From a virus: 62,246 nt of DNA. Below, one piece after another: positions 44,436 through 52,550 of this stretch (within the stretch, counting starts at the first letter, position 1; the number at the start of each line of letters is the position of its first letter). The translations under genes were made by a program, and so were the position numbers. The notes below the pieces were generated by a model. That model did not search any database, was not told the DNA's origin, and worked only from the letters and a program-made list of their open reading frames with translations. The stretch lies in IMG/VR virus record IMGVR_UViG_3300024355_000391, positions 1-62,246 of that record. One strand, 5' to 3'.

Positions 44436-44879
44436 ATGGCAGAAAGTATTAAGAGTAAATATAAACCATCATATCCAAAAAAGTACATAGGAGACCCAAA
44501 TAACATTATTTGTAGAAGTAGTTGGGAAAGAAAATTCTGCCGTTGGTGTGATTTAAATGAAAATATAATTGCTTGGGGCTCAGAAGAAATTCGCATCAAG
44601 TATTATGACCCAGTGAAGCAAAAAGTAAGAAATTATTTTCCAGATTTTATTATTAAGGTAAGAGAACAGTCTGGAGAAATTAAGAAGTATATTGTAGAGA
44701 TTAAACCGAAAAAACAAACAGTTCCTCCACAGCAGAAATCCAGAGTAACAAAATCATATATCTACGAAGCCTATACTTATGCTACAAACCAAGCAAAATG
44801 GAAAGCAGCAGAAGAATTCTGTAAGGATAATATGATTGGATTCAAGATCATCACAGAAAACGAACTGGGTATAGGGTAA
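44436..44879 (+). CDS. 4: head completion protein gp4
   Basis: 147 residues, matching T4 gp4 (150 residues): KYIGDPNNIICRSSWERKFC, IAWGSEEIRIKYYDP, YFPDFIIKV, YIVEIKPKKQT, NQAKWKAAEEFCKDN, FKIITE. The PDF...EIKPKKQ arrangement is a PD-(D/E)XK-type nuclease core. gp4 completes the head after packaging. It overlaps the next gene by one base (TAATG). Confidence 0.85.
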   Translation: MAESIKSKYKPSYPKKYIGDPNNIICRSSWERKFCRWCDLNENIIAWGSEEIRIKYYDPVKQKVRNYFPDFIIKVREQSGEIKKYIVEIKPKKQTVPPQQKSRVTKSYIYEAYTYATNQAKWKAAEEFCKDNMIGFKIITENELGIG

Positions 44880-45265
44880 TGGCAGAAGGTTTCGGGCAAT
44901 ATGCAAGTGTTCCCCCAAGAATGAGAGAGCTCAAAAAGAAAATTGCTGAGGCTGGAACTAATGACCCAGAAGATTTGATGTTAATTATTATGGATTCTTT
45001 AAAAGAAGAAGTATTATATCCAGAGCCAGGAAAATTTTATACTTTTATATACAACCCCAAAACACCGGAAATTGAATATGACCAACATCCATTGATTGCT
45101 TGTACTTCATTAGAGAGATGGGGATTCAAAGCAATCAATTTTCATTGGAGAGAAGGTAGGCAATATACTTGGGAAGAAGTTGCTGGCAAACTTCATGTAA
45201 TAAAGTATGATGAACTTGATGAAATGTTATCTATACCTTATGCAAAATTCCGTCTAAATAAATAA
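44879..45265 (+). CDS. conserved structural-operon protein, 128 aa
   Basis: FYTFIYNPKTPEIEYDQHPL and TSLERWGFKAINFHW are conserved in T4-like cyanophages, where the gene lies between gp4 and gp48 as it does here. Function unknown. The last codons contain TCTAAATA and AATAAATA (45253-45264), which could be a late promoter for gp48. Confidence 0.65.
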   Translation: MAEGFGQYASVPPRMRELKKKIAEAGTNDPEDLMLIIMDSLKEEVLYPEPGKFYTFIYNPKTPEIEYDQHPLIACTSLERWGFKAINFHWREGRQYTWEEVAGKLHVIKYDELDEMLSIPYAKFRLNK

Positions 45266-45329
45266 AACCCACAATTTACGAAGTAAAAATATATTTGATT
45301 AGAGAAATTCCACCCTCAAAAGTAAAGTA

Positions 45330-46676
45330 GTGGCAAATACAAAAACAAGCAAACCAAGTTTAGTAACTGTAGGAAATCAACAAGTAGCAGTAAAAACTGT
45401 TGTCACTGACAATGGAAATAATAATTTTTCCATACAAGTTGTAAGAAATAGCGCAACTAACCCAAGTGCAACTGGAACTGTTATTGCGGCAACAGATTCC
45501 TCAGGAAAGTTAAAGCCAACAGCAAATGCATCATCTCAAGAAAAATTAGACATTAGCAATACAAATAGTCAATTAATAAAAGAAGTAAGAAATCAAAAAA
45601 GTGGACTTGAAGCACCTTTGGGAGTCACTGATCCAACAGCAAAAGCAGCATATAATAAGGCAGGTGGTCTTGGATCTGGAAATCAAGCAATAAATCCAGA
45701 GCAGAATAAATCCCCAGAATCTCTTCCGAGTGATGAAGCAAAGGAAGCACTATTTGGAGAATCCGAAAGTTTCAGAGAGAAGACAAGATTAAATTATGGA
45801 GATGCTAGATATCCATTAGATTTATCAATAGAATTTCAGGATTGTATAAAGTTTACAATTTTAAATTATAGACCATCTTTAGCTGGGGGAAAAGGTGGAC
45901 AAGGAAGCACCGGAGAAGTTAGTAGAATTGTCACGATTGATAAAGGAAATCCAACCATAGGTAAAGAAAGACTTGGAACCATAACTCTACCAATTCCGGC
46001 AGGAATTTCTGATAGTAATTCGGTGAGTTGGCAAGAAGATCCTATTAATAACTTTCAAGAAGCTCTCGGCAATATCACTCAAAAATATATCATAGGTGGT
46101 ACGGAAGCTGCAACACCGGCAGTAGGATCTGCGACAGACACACTGAAATCTTCAGTAGATTCTGGAGATTTGCAAAGATCCCTCTCTGCCACATTAGCGG
46201 GATATGCAGCCCAAACAGATAAGCTGCAGCAGAGAGTATATGGAACTATGTTCAATAATAACCTAGAACTGCTGTTTAATGGGCCCGGTCTTAGAACTTT
46301 TTCTTTTGGATTTAAATTATCCCCAAGAAGTCCATCAGAAGCAAAAGAAGTAATGAAAATTATTCGTTACTTTAAGCAAGCAATGTCTGTAAAAAGAAGC
46401 AAATCTTCTATTTTACTTAAAACACCAAGAACATTTGCAATATCATATATGTCATCTAATCAACAACATCCATACTTAAATAAATTTAAGGAGTGTGCAT
46501 TGACATCAATGAATGTTGATTATACGCCAGATGGTCAATACATGACATATATGAGCTCAAATATAAATGAAAGATCAATGATATCATATAATCTAACATT
46601 ATCTTTCCAAGAACTTGAGCCAGTATTTGATGATGAATATGGTAATGAGCAAGTAATTACAAACATAGGTTACTAA
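45330..46676 (+). CDS. 48: baseplate tail-tube cap gp48
   Basis: 448 residues. The C-terminal half (NLELLFNGPGLRTFSFGFKL, SEAKEVMKIIRYFKQAMS, LKTPRTFAISYM, HPYLNKFKECALTSMNVDYT, SYNLTLSFQELEPVFDDEY) matches T4-like gp48, which caps the baseplate under the tail tube. The start codon is GTG at 45330, no better ATG being available; the N-terminal 130 residues are Ser/Asn/Gly-rich and less conserved. Confidence 0.8.
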   Translation: MANTKTSKPSLVTVGNQQVAVKTVVTDNGNNNFSIQVVRNSATNPSATGTVIAATDSSGKLKPTANASSQEKLDISNTNSQLIKEVRNQKSGLEAPLGVTDPTAKAAYNKAGGLGSGNQAINPEQNKSPESLPSDEAKEALFGESESFREKTRLNYGDARYPLDLSIEFQDCIKFTILNYRPSLAGGKGGQGSTGEVSRIVTIDKGNPTIGKERLGTITLPIPAGISDSNSVSWQEDPINNFQEALGNITQKYIIGGTEAATPAVGSATDTLKSSVDSGDLQRSLSATLAGYAAQTDKLQQRVYGTMFNNNLELLFNGPGLRTFSFGFKLSPRSPSEAKEVMKIIRYFKQAMSVKRSKSSILLKTPRTFAISYMSSNQQHPYLNKFKECALTSMNVDYTPDGQYMTYMSSNINERSMISYNLTLSFQELEPVFDDEYGNEQVITNIGY

Positions 46677-46677
46677 A

Positions 46678-47382
46678 ATGTCTTCATATTTCAGCAAACT
46701 ACCAAACTTTGAATATGTTAGCAGACTACCAAATGCTGGTATATCTGACTACTCTTTAGTTAAAAATTTATTTAAGAGAGGAGTAATACGAAGTGATATT
46801 TTAGACAATTTAACTTTTTTCGAAAAATATAAAATAATTGGTGATGACCGCCCAGATAATGTAGCATTTAAAGTTTATGAAGACTCAAGTTTAGATTGGA
46901 TAATTCTTCTTTCAAATAATATTACCAACATACAAACAGAATGGCCATTACCTCAAGATGTTTTTGATTCCCATTTAAGACAAAAATATGGATTTGATGC
47001 TGGTTTAAGTTCGGAAGAAGATATTTACAACAACATCTATAATGGAGTACATCACTACGAAACTATAGAAATTAAAAATAGTCAAGGAGTTGTAATTATT
47101 CCCGCCGGTCTTGAAGTTCCATTTAACTATGCATTAGGTATGCAATATTATGAAGAAACTACGGATACTATAGAAACAATTTATGAGGCAGTGAGAGTGG
47201 TAACAAATTATGAGTATGAAGAAAAAATTGAAAATGAAAAAAGAAATATTTTTGTCCTAAAACCAGAATATATTAGTGTTGTAATCAATGATATGGAAGA
47301 TATGATGGAATATAAAAAAGGTGCCACTCAGTATGTGAGCGACACCTTGAAGAGAGCTGATAATATCAGACTATATCAATAA
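46678..47382 (+). CDS. 53: baseplate wedge protein gp53
   Basis: 234 residues; DNLTFFEKYKIIGDDRPDNV, AFKVYEDSSLDWIILLSNNI and ITNIQTEWPLPQDVFDSHLR follow the T4 gp53 pattern of a small wedge protein. It begins one base after gp48 stops and ends convergently one base before gp32, with no terminator visible between. Confidence 0.8.
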   Translation: MSSYFSKLPNFEYVSRLPNAGISDYSLVKNLFKRGVIRSDILDNLTFFEKYKIIGDDRPDNVAFKVYEDSSLDWIILLSNNITNIQTEWPLPQDVFDSHLRQKYGFDAGLSSEEDIYNNIYNGVHHYETIEIKNSQGVVIIPAGLEVPFNYALGMQYYEETTDTIETIYEAVRVVTNYEYEEKIENEKRNIFVLKPEYISVVINDMEDMMEYKKGATQYVSDTLKRADNIRLYQ

Positions 47383-48327
47383 TCAATCTTCAGCAAGACG
47401 CTGGAAATAAGAAAGAGCATCATCTTCATCATCATCTTGAGAGATTTGAGGAAGTGAAGGAGACTTAGAACGAGCATAAGACTGTTCTAGTTCTTCTACT
47501 ACACGCTCTTGAGCAGTAGGAGTTTGAGTGAACTCTTGGAGTTCATCTTCTTGCTCAACCACTGCACGGGAACGAGCAGGAGAAGAGTTCTTGAGACCCA
47601 GTACCATATTCATACGACGCTCAAGTTCTTCATAAGACTTGAACTGGTCTGGGGCAGTGATGGCAGTAAGAGAATACTCTTTCTTCCAGAGTGCTTCGAG
47701 AGCATCATCATCATCCAGCAGAGGTTCAACCGAACCAAACTCAGACTTATCATAGTTCCAGTAACCATCTTTCTTCACAATCTTCAGTTTGAAGTTTGCA
47801 CCTTGCCAGAAGTCAAAAGGATTGATAGGAGTTTCATCCTCAAACTCAGGTTGCATTGCTTCCATAAGTTTATCAAAGATCTTCTTACCATACTTAAAGA
47901 GAAAGACCTTACCTTCGTTTGCAGGATTTGCAGGATCTTTTACAACATAGATGTTGCTGTAGTAAGACAGTTTACGCTTTTGTTTGCGAACAGTTTCTTT
48001 GTTAGACTCAATACCACTATTCCACAGTTCGCGGTTATATTCTCCCAGAGGATCTTTCTGACCAATAGTAGTCAGAGAGTTTTCAATATACCATCCACCA
48101 TTACCTTGGAAGGCATGTGAATACATTTTTGCCCAAGGAAGTTCTTCACCTTCGGGGGCAGGAAGGAAACGGATAACTGCAAAACCGTTACCTGCTTTAT
48201 CAACTTCGGGTTTCCAGAGACGCTCATCTGCACCACCTGAAGTTGTACTCATTTTCTCAACTTCTTTTACCAGTTTAGAAGTAAGAGAACCAAGTTTGGA
48301 TTGCTTTTTAAGATCAGAAAAAGACAT
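47383..48327 (-). CDS. 32: single-stranded DNA-binding protein gp32
   Basis: 314 residues. N-terminal basic region (SDLKKQSKLGSLTSKLVKEV), the core with DERLWKPEVDKAGNGFAVIR, FLPAPEGEELPWAKMYSHAF and NPFDFWQGANFKLKIVKKDG, and an acidic C-terminal tail (QDDDEDDALSYFQRLAED). In T4, gp32 coats ssDNA and recruits gp59 and the polymerase; the acidic tail is its interaction site. The zinc-binding cysteines of T4 gp32 are not seen. Promoter at 48373-48401. Confidence 0.9.
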   Translation of the reverse strand: MSFSDLKKQSKLGSLTSKLVKEVEKMSTTSGGADERLWKPEVDKAGNGFAVIRFLPAPEGEELPWAKMYSHAFQGNGGWYIENSLTTIGQKDPLGEYNRELWNSGIESNKETVRKQKRKLSYYSNIYVVKDPANPANEGKVFLFKYGKKIFDKLMEAMQPEFEDETPINPFDFWQGANFKLKIVKKDGYWNYDKSEFGSVEPLLDDDDALEALWKKEYSLTAITAPDQFKSYEELERRMNMVLGLKNSSPARSRAVVEQEDELQEFTQTPTAQERVVEELEQSYARSKSPSLPQISQDDDEDDALSYFQRLAED

Positions 48328-48372
48328 TAGATTTCTCCGTATTAGTAGGATTTGGCTTTTGTGTACTTCGTT

Positions 48373-48401
48373 ATTCTACAGGTCAGAACCTGTTTTGTCA
48401 A
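48373..48401 (-). promoter_or_regulatory. gp32 early promoter (TTGACA-17-TAGAAT) with spacer inverted repeat
   Basis: TTGACA (48396-48401) and TAGAAT (48373-48378) are 17 bases apart on the minus strand and overlap the last codons and stop of the preceding gene. The spacer holds the inverted repeat ACAGGT-TCTG-ACCTGT, which could be an operator or a hairpin at the 5' side of the gp32 transcript. Confidence 0.55.
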
Positions 48402-48720
48402 TCTGCTGCTTCATGATATCAAGCATTTTGGACATATTATTGAGAATGATATTCATGTCCGTTCCCGGAGGCATTCCCATCATAATTGCAGAATTAACAA
48501 TTTTTTCTTTCATTTCGACTGCTTCGGGATCATCGGATAAACTCATTCTTGTATAAAGAACTTTTTGTTTATCTAATAGAGTTTCAAGAACTTCAACATG
48601 TTCAAGTTTTTCTTCTTTACTCATCGTAGGAAATTTAAAAATATTTCCATAGATTTGTTCTTGAAGTTCTGCAATTTCAGTCATCTCTGAGCGGACGACT
48701 TCGGAGTTAAAGAAACTCAT
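48376..48720 (-). CDS. conserved protein between gp32 and gp59, 114 aa
   Basis: Helical, acidic protein (TEIAELQEQIYGNIFKFP, LEVLETLLDKQ-like region). It overlaps gp59 upstream by ATGA. T4 has no gene here, but cyanophages I recall have a similar one. Function unknown. Confidence 0.65.
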   Translation of the reverse strand: MSFFNSEVVRSEMTEIAELQEQIYGNIFKFPTMSKEEKLEHVEVLETLLDKQKVLYTRMSLSDDPEAVEMKEKIVNSAIMMGMPPGTDMNIILNNMSKMLDIMKQQIDKTGSDL

Positions 48721-49313
48721 TGACCCTCCAAAATAATTTCTTTTAAAATTCGCCTAAAACGAAATACATCAATATTTAGAAATGGATTATATTTTTTAAT
48801 CCGACGACTGACGGTTTCCCACACTGGGTCTTGAAGTTTCTTATCAAACTTGTTCCCGAACAGGAATATTTTGTCATAGATCACCATAGTTTCTATACTA
48901 ATCTTCCCGCTCAGGAACTTTTTTAGAAGAGGTGGATGTCCCTTTGAGCACTTAAAAACATCTTCAAAGTTATTATCTTCAAACAAAGATTGACTCTCTT
49001 CTCTAAAAACATAAGAAAGAGACTGAATTTTCTTTTGCCAATTTTGATATCTTCCTTCACCCTCTTTCATCATTTCACCAATCCACAAAGTTTCTGGATC
49101 TGGACAAGAGACAAAGTTTGCAACAAAAAAGTCTATAACTTCTTGATCAGATTTTTGCCTTGATATTTTTTCAAACCACATTCTGTCCTTCCGTTTATAA
49201 AAAGACTGAACTGTCGCTCTACTTTTACCACAGTACTTAAAATAATCATAACTGTCTTTGGTAAAATGATTTTTCAACGACAAATAGCACTTATAGGCAT
49301 CAAAAGGCATCAT
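48717..49313 (-). CDS. 59: helicase loader gp59
   Basis: 198 residues (T4: 217), starting MMPFDAYKCYLSLKNHF. The two-helical-domain pattern, basic surface (YFKYCGKSRATVQSFYKRKD) and the position next to gp32 and gp33 fit gp59, which loads gp41 helicase onto gp32-coated DNA at forks. Sequence identity is low, as usual for this protein. T-rich repeats at 49330-49359 lie just upstream. Confidence 0.8.
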   Translation of the reverse strand: MMPFDAYKCYLSLKNHFTKDSYDYFKYCGKSRATVQSFYKRKDRMWFEKISRQKSDQEVIDFFVANFVSCPDPETLWIGEMMKEGEGRYQNWQKKIQSLSYVFREESQSLFEDNNFEDVFKCSKGHPPLLKKFLSGKISIETMVIYDKIFLFGNKFDKKLQDPVWETVSRRIKKYNPFLNIDVFRFRRILKEIILEGQ

Positions 49314-49329
49314 TCAAAAAAGTAATATA

Positions 49330-49359
49330 GGGATTTTTTTGCCGGGATTTTTTCCGCCC
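49330..49359. repeat. short direct repeat of GGGATTTTTT in the gp59 leader
   Basis: On the plus strand GGGATTTTTTT-GCC is followed at once by GGGATTTTTT-CCGCC. The minus-strand gp59 leader would carry two A-tract/CCC repeats. No function assigned; may be a translational control or slippage site. Confidence 0.4.
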
Positions 49360-49368
49360 AAAAATGGA

Positions 49369-49626
49369 TTAAAAAACCAATTTTGCACGGGAAGTTTTTT
49401 TAAGAAAGTTTAGTTCCATTGCTTCATACTTAATCTTTTCCTTCAAAGGTTTTGAAATGAGTTTAGGAACTGATTCTAAATCAATATTGTTTTGCTCACA
49501 GAAATGAACAATAGCATCAATATAATTCATTTCAACATTAACTTGCACAAGATTTTCAATTTCTTGTGCAAATCGTGATGGACAAAAGAACTTGTTTTCT
49601 AATGCTTTTTCTAATTCATTCTCCAT
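49369..49626 (-). CDS. 33: late transcription coactivator gp33
   Basis: 85 residues: PSRFAQEIENLVQVNVEMNY, IDAIVHFCEQNNIDLESVPK, LISKPLKEKIKYEAMELNFL. This is the cyanophage gp33, which links gp55-RNA polymerase to the sliding clamp for late transcription. The start at 49626 (MENELEKALENKFFC) is chosen by 11-base overlap with the exonuclease gene. It supports reading the TATAAATA sites as late promoters. Confidence 0.8.
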   Translation of the reverse strand: MENELEKALENKFFCPSRFAQEIENLVQVNVEMNYIDAIVHFCEQNNIDLESVPKLISKPLKEKIKYEAMELNFLKKTSRAKLVF

Positions 49627-50296
49627 CTGACCCAGTATTGTGATGTACAAATTCTTTAATATAACGAACTAATAGTTTAATATAATCCCCTTTGTTTCTT
49701 TTGTCAAATACTTTGACTTCACCGCCAGGAGTAACCATTAAAGTAATAAGTTTTTTGACAACCTTACCAGTAAGTTCGTAGTATGCTGCAGCGTAGAATG
49801 TTTCTTGAACAAAATAGTTTTCAATCCATTCTTCTGGTTTAATTTTTTCTGAAGTCTTAAAGTCAATAACTGCTAACTCTCCTTCATATTCAGCAATACA
49901 GTCAACTCGTCCAGCAAGTCCAAGGTATTCTGAATAAAGAGTTCTCTCAATTGCATGAATATTATTTATCTTATCAAGATAAGGTTTCGCATGATGAAAC
50001 ATATGCTTTGTCAGGAGTTGATAATCATCCCAGACAAGTGATTTATTTTCAAGGTAATCCTGACAGACTTGGTGAAAGTCAGTTCCTCTTGCTGTTGCCT
50101 TTTTAGTAATACGATTTGCCTCTTCAAGTCCTACACGCTTTCGCCAATCAATAAAGATTTGACGATTATAGAATGAAGTAACTGAAGTAATTGAAGGCAC
50201 CCACTGACCATCAGGAAGATTGTACAGACGGATGCCATTTGTTTCTTTCTTTTCTAATTCCAAATCACCTAGGTAATTACAATGAACAAAACTCAT
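49616..50296 (-). CDS. PD-(D/E)XK exonuclease
   Basis: 226 residues; GRVDCIAEYEGELAVIDFKT (about 128-147) carries the PD-(D/E)XK core (D131, then D...K), preceded by ATARGTDFHQVCQDYL and followed by YAAAYYELTGK. Such RecB-like exonucleases occur in cyanophages beside gp33 and phoH. A role in host DNA breakdown or recombination is likely. Overlaps phoH by ATGA. Confidence 0.8.
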   Translation of the reverse strand: MSFVHCNYLGDLELEKKETNGIRLYNLPDGQWVPSITSVTSFYNRQIFIDWRKRVGLEEANRITKKATARGTDFHQVCQDYLENKSLVWDDYQLLTKHMFHHAKPYLDKINNIHAIERTLYSEYLGLAGRVDCIAEYEGELAVIDFKTSEKIKPEEWIENYFVQETFYAAAYYELTGKVVKKLITLMVTPGGEVKVFDKRNKGDYIKLLVRYIKEFVHHNTGSDGE

Positions 50297-51045
50297 ACAC
50301 CAACTTCCATTTTAGCAAGAATATATTCCTTCACAAATCCAGAGCGAACAATATCATCAACTCCAAATTCAATAATATCAATTGAAGGCATCACACGAAG
50401 AACTTTCATGAAGTCAATGATTCCATTCTTCTCATTCGTCTTAATAAGATCAGATTGAGTAGCATCGCCACAGAACATAATCTTACTGTTTTCACCTACA
50501 CGAGTAATTATACTATCAAGTTCATGAAAATTCAAGTTTTGGAATTCATCAACAATCACAATGGCATTATCTAAAGTGGTTCCGCGAATAAAAGAGGTGC
50601 TCCAAAAACTGATCGTTCCCTGAGTTTTAAGATTGCCATAAAGCATCTCAAATGATGCGTCGTCTGGCATTTGGAACATATACTTTACCATATTCTTATA
50701 TGGAATCTGATAAAGACTTGACTTGTCTTCATGGTCTCCGGGAAGAAAACCAATCTCACGAGTAGCAACAAGAGACCTTACAATATAAATTTTTTCGTAA
50801 GGACTTCTTTCATCGAGAACATCTTGAAGTGCATTGTAAAGAGTGATAAAAGTTTTACCAGTTCCTGCACATCCATAAGCAACAATATTTTGTCCCTTCT
50901 CATATGCTCCATATAAAAGTTTTTGATTATCAGTAAGAGGTTCAATATCTCTCATCAAATCAAGACCAATTGGTTTCTTGCGTTTCATTTGTTTTGCAGT
51001 CATCCCAACACCAATTGGTTGATCCTCTCTTCTTCTTCTTGCCAT
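50293..51045 (-). CDS. phoH: PhoH-like ATPase
   Basis: 250 residues with Walker A GCAGTGKT (58-65) and Walker B IVIVDEFQNL. The PhoH family is a very common T4-like cyanophage gene, long used as a marker, of unknown molecular role. RXD-like arrangement of basic residues at the N-terminus (MARRRREDQPIGVG). Confidence 0.9.
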   Translation of the reverse strand: MARRRREDQPIGVGMTAKQMKRKKPIGLDLMRDIEPLTDNQKLLYGAYEKGQNIVAYGCAGTGKTFITLYNALQDVLDERSPYEKIYIVRSLVATREIGFLPGDHEDKSSLYQIPYKNMVKYMFQMPDDASFEMLYGNLKTQGTISFWSTSFIRGTTLDNAIVIVDEFQNLNFHELDSIITRVGENSKIMFCGDATQSDLIKTNEKNGIIDFMKVLRVMPSIDIIEFGVDDIVRSGFVKEYILAKMEVGV

Positions 51046-51058
51046 AAGATTTTAAGAT

Positions 51059-51307
51059 TTAAACGGGTTTTACTTTAGAGCCTGGAACTTGTGATGCTTT
51101 TTTAAGAACATCATTCCATCCGGGATGAGATTTTTTAAGTCTATCATACACTTCCCCAATATCACCAGATGATGGGCAAGTACTTGGGTCAGACCAATCT
51201 CTATCCCACTCGGGATTATCTTTTTTCCATTGATCCCAATCATGAACACTGAGAACAACTTCTTTTTGTTCACCAGTTTGTTTATTAATCACTGGATATG
51301 TTGCCAA
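51059..51307 (-). CDS. conserved small protein, 82 aa, TTG start
   Basis: MATYPVINKQTGEQKEVVLS, WDQWKKDNPEWDRDWSDPST and SHPGWNDVLKK. The family is common in cyanophages and resembles FmdB-type small proteins but lacks the cysteine ribbon. The start is TTG at 51307 with an ideal GGAGGTG site; no ATG lies nearby. AATAAATA at 51334 may drive it late. Confidence 0.7.
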   Translation of the reverse strand: MATYPVINKQTGEQKEVVLSVHDWDQWKKDNPEWDRDWSDPSTCPSSGDIGEVYDRLKKSHPGWNDVLKKASQVPGSKVKPV

Positions 51308-51333
51308 TGTTACACCTCCATTGTATGTAAGGA

Positions 51334-51341
51334 TATTTATT
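51334..51341 (-). promoter_or_regulatory. late promoter variant AATAAATA
   Basis: One mismatch to the late box, inside the last codons of thyX, about 27 bases before the gene starting at 51307. Confidence 0.45.
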
Positions 51342-52047
51342 CAATAGTGATGGAAGGTGCATCAACACACTCAGAACACCCTTCACGAGACCAACCAAGT
51401 GCTTCAGACACTGCAGGAAACTGGCAAGTAAAGATGCAACGAACAAGTTCTGCAATTTCCATGTGTTCCTTCTGTGTACCATGAGCAGAACGAAGATCAA
51501 TATAATGAATCCATGACCTTACAGAACCGGTCATATAGAGTCTTGTAGGCGTCGCTAAGGGCAGTACAAACCTTGCACACTCCTTTGCCACACCCTTCTC
51601 TAAAAGGCGGTTATAAAGGCGTAGAGACTGCTCAAAATGAACGCGGATATCTTCTGTCAGTGTCAGTTTCAGATAGTCGGGAATATCATCAATAGAGTTC
51701 TGACGGTTCTTTGTATCTTGGCGGCGCAGTTCAGGCAGAGGAATAGTGCTATTCAGAAGATTTGTATCAGCATATCGTTGCGAAAATTCTTGATATGTAA
51801 ATGAACGATGGCGAAGAATCTGAGCTGCTAGTCCACGAGTAGTATTGATTTCAACAGTCATTGAAGCTTGTTCAAAGATACTCCAGTGTTGATGTTGGAT
51901 GCAATACTTGAGAAGACCAGAAAACTTATCATTATCCTGATTAGCAGGATTACTTACCCGAGCACAATATGCCATATGCTTTTCTGCATCGGGAGTAACA
52001 CTAATGAGTTTTACTTCTGGTTTCATAAACTCAAAATCATCGTACAT
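51337..52047 (-). CDS. thyX: flavin-dependent thymidylate synthase ThyX
   Basis: 236 residues from the ATG at 52047, which overlaps the small gene upstream by 11 bases and has GAGGA about 11 bases before it; an ATG at 52026 is an alternative. The ThyX motif RHRSFTYQEFSQRY and SGLLKYCIQHQHWSIFEQAS mark the family, which makes dTMP from dUMP with FAD and methylenetetrahydrofolate. It supplies thymidylate for phage DNA synthesis. Confidence 0.9.
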   Translation of the reverse strand: MYDDFEFMKPEVKLISVTPDAEKHMAYCARVSNPANQDNDKFSGLLKYCIQHQHWSIFEQASMTVEINTTRGLAAQILRHRSFTYQEFSQRYADTNLLNSTIPLPELRRQDTKNRQNSIDDIPDYLKLTLTEDIRVHFEQSLRLYNRLLEKGVAKECARFVLPLATPTRLYMTGSVRSWIHYIDLRSAHGTQKEHMEIAELVRCIFTCQFPAVSEALGWSREGCSECVDAPSITIE

Positions 52048-52216
52048 CGTATTCATCTTCCTCGTCATAAAATACTTCGTCGTAGTCACTTAAAAAATTT
52101 TTAATTTCTTCATAGACAGGATCTTTAACCTCAGTCTCAGGTTCAATCTCTGCTTTTAAACAATCTACCAGAGACTCAAGGTTTCTGACAATAAGTTTAA
52201 GTTTTTCTCTATCCAT
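52037..52216 (-). CDS. small acidic protein, 59 aa
   Basis: ATG to TGA; MDREKLKLIVRNLESLVDCL then a very acidic C-terminus (DYDEVFYDEEDEYDVR). It lies behind a TATAAT (52240) and overlaps thyX by 11 bases. No family recognised. Confidence 0.6.
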   Translation of the reverse strand: MDREKLKLIVRNLESLVDCLKAEIEPETEVKDPVYEEIKNFLSDYDEVFYDEEDEYDVR

Positions 52217-52239
52217 TTTTTATAAACCTCGACAAAGGT

Positions 52240-52279
52240 ATTATAGACAAAAAAAGAGGTGGAGTCAAGTCCACCTCTT
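52240..52279 (-). promoter_or_regulatory. terminator hairpin with embedded early promoter
   Basis: A 10-bp stem (52270-52279 with 52254-52263) is followed by seven T on the minus strand, a strong terminator. TTGACT in its loop lies exactly 17 bases before TATAAT (52240-52245), about 25 bases before the gene at 52216. Same design as 5170-5202. Confidence 0.7.
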
Positions 52280-52282
52280 AAG

Positions 52283-52381
52283 TCATTTTGCTGCTACCAG
52301 AGTAGCAAGAGATGCTTTTTGACGCCTCTCTTCTTTTTGTTTTTGTTCTTTAATGAGTTGAAGAAAGTTTAGTTTTTTCAT
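52283..52381 (-). CDS. tiny basic protein, 32 aa
   Basis: MKKLNFLQLIKEQKQKEERR followed by QKASLATLVAAK. TGATG junction with the upstream gene and stop just before the terminator at 52254. Possibly a coupled small protein; no family known. Confidence 0.5.
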   Translation of the reverse strand: MKKLNFLQLIKEQKQKEERRQKASLATLVAAK

Positions 52382-52518
52382 CACTTATGCCCCTCCTTTA
52401 CAAACTTAACACCACGATAGTTTTCGTTATACTGTTGGGGTTGTTGCATCATTTGCTGTTGATACTCAAGACGCTTTTGCTTGTCGTATTCAACACCGCG
52501 ATAAACTACTTTTGACAT
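52381..52518 (-). CDS. DUF4278-like YRGV protein, 45 aa
   Basis: SKVVYRGVEYD (residues 2-12) and NYRGVKFVKEGHK (33-45) contain the two YRG(V) repeats of the small DUF4278-type proteins common in cyanobacteria and cyanophages. Function unknown. It is coupled to the next gene by TGATG. Confidence 0.6.
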   Translation of the reverse strand: MSKVVYRGVEYDKQKRLEYQQQMMQQPQQYNENYRGVKFVKEGHK

Positions 52519-52550
52519 TAGGTTTTCTCCTTAGTTTTTAGGTTAAAGAG

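Noticed and set aside
49962-49972. GATAAATA inside the exonuclease gene as a late promoter
   Set aside because: Lies well inside coding sequence with no gene start within 300 bases; AT-rich chance match.
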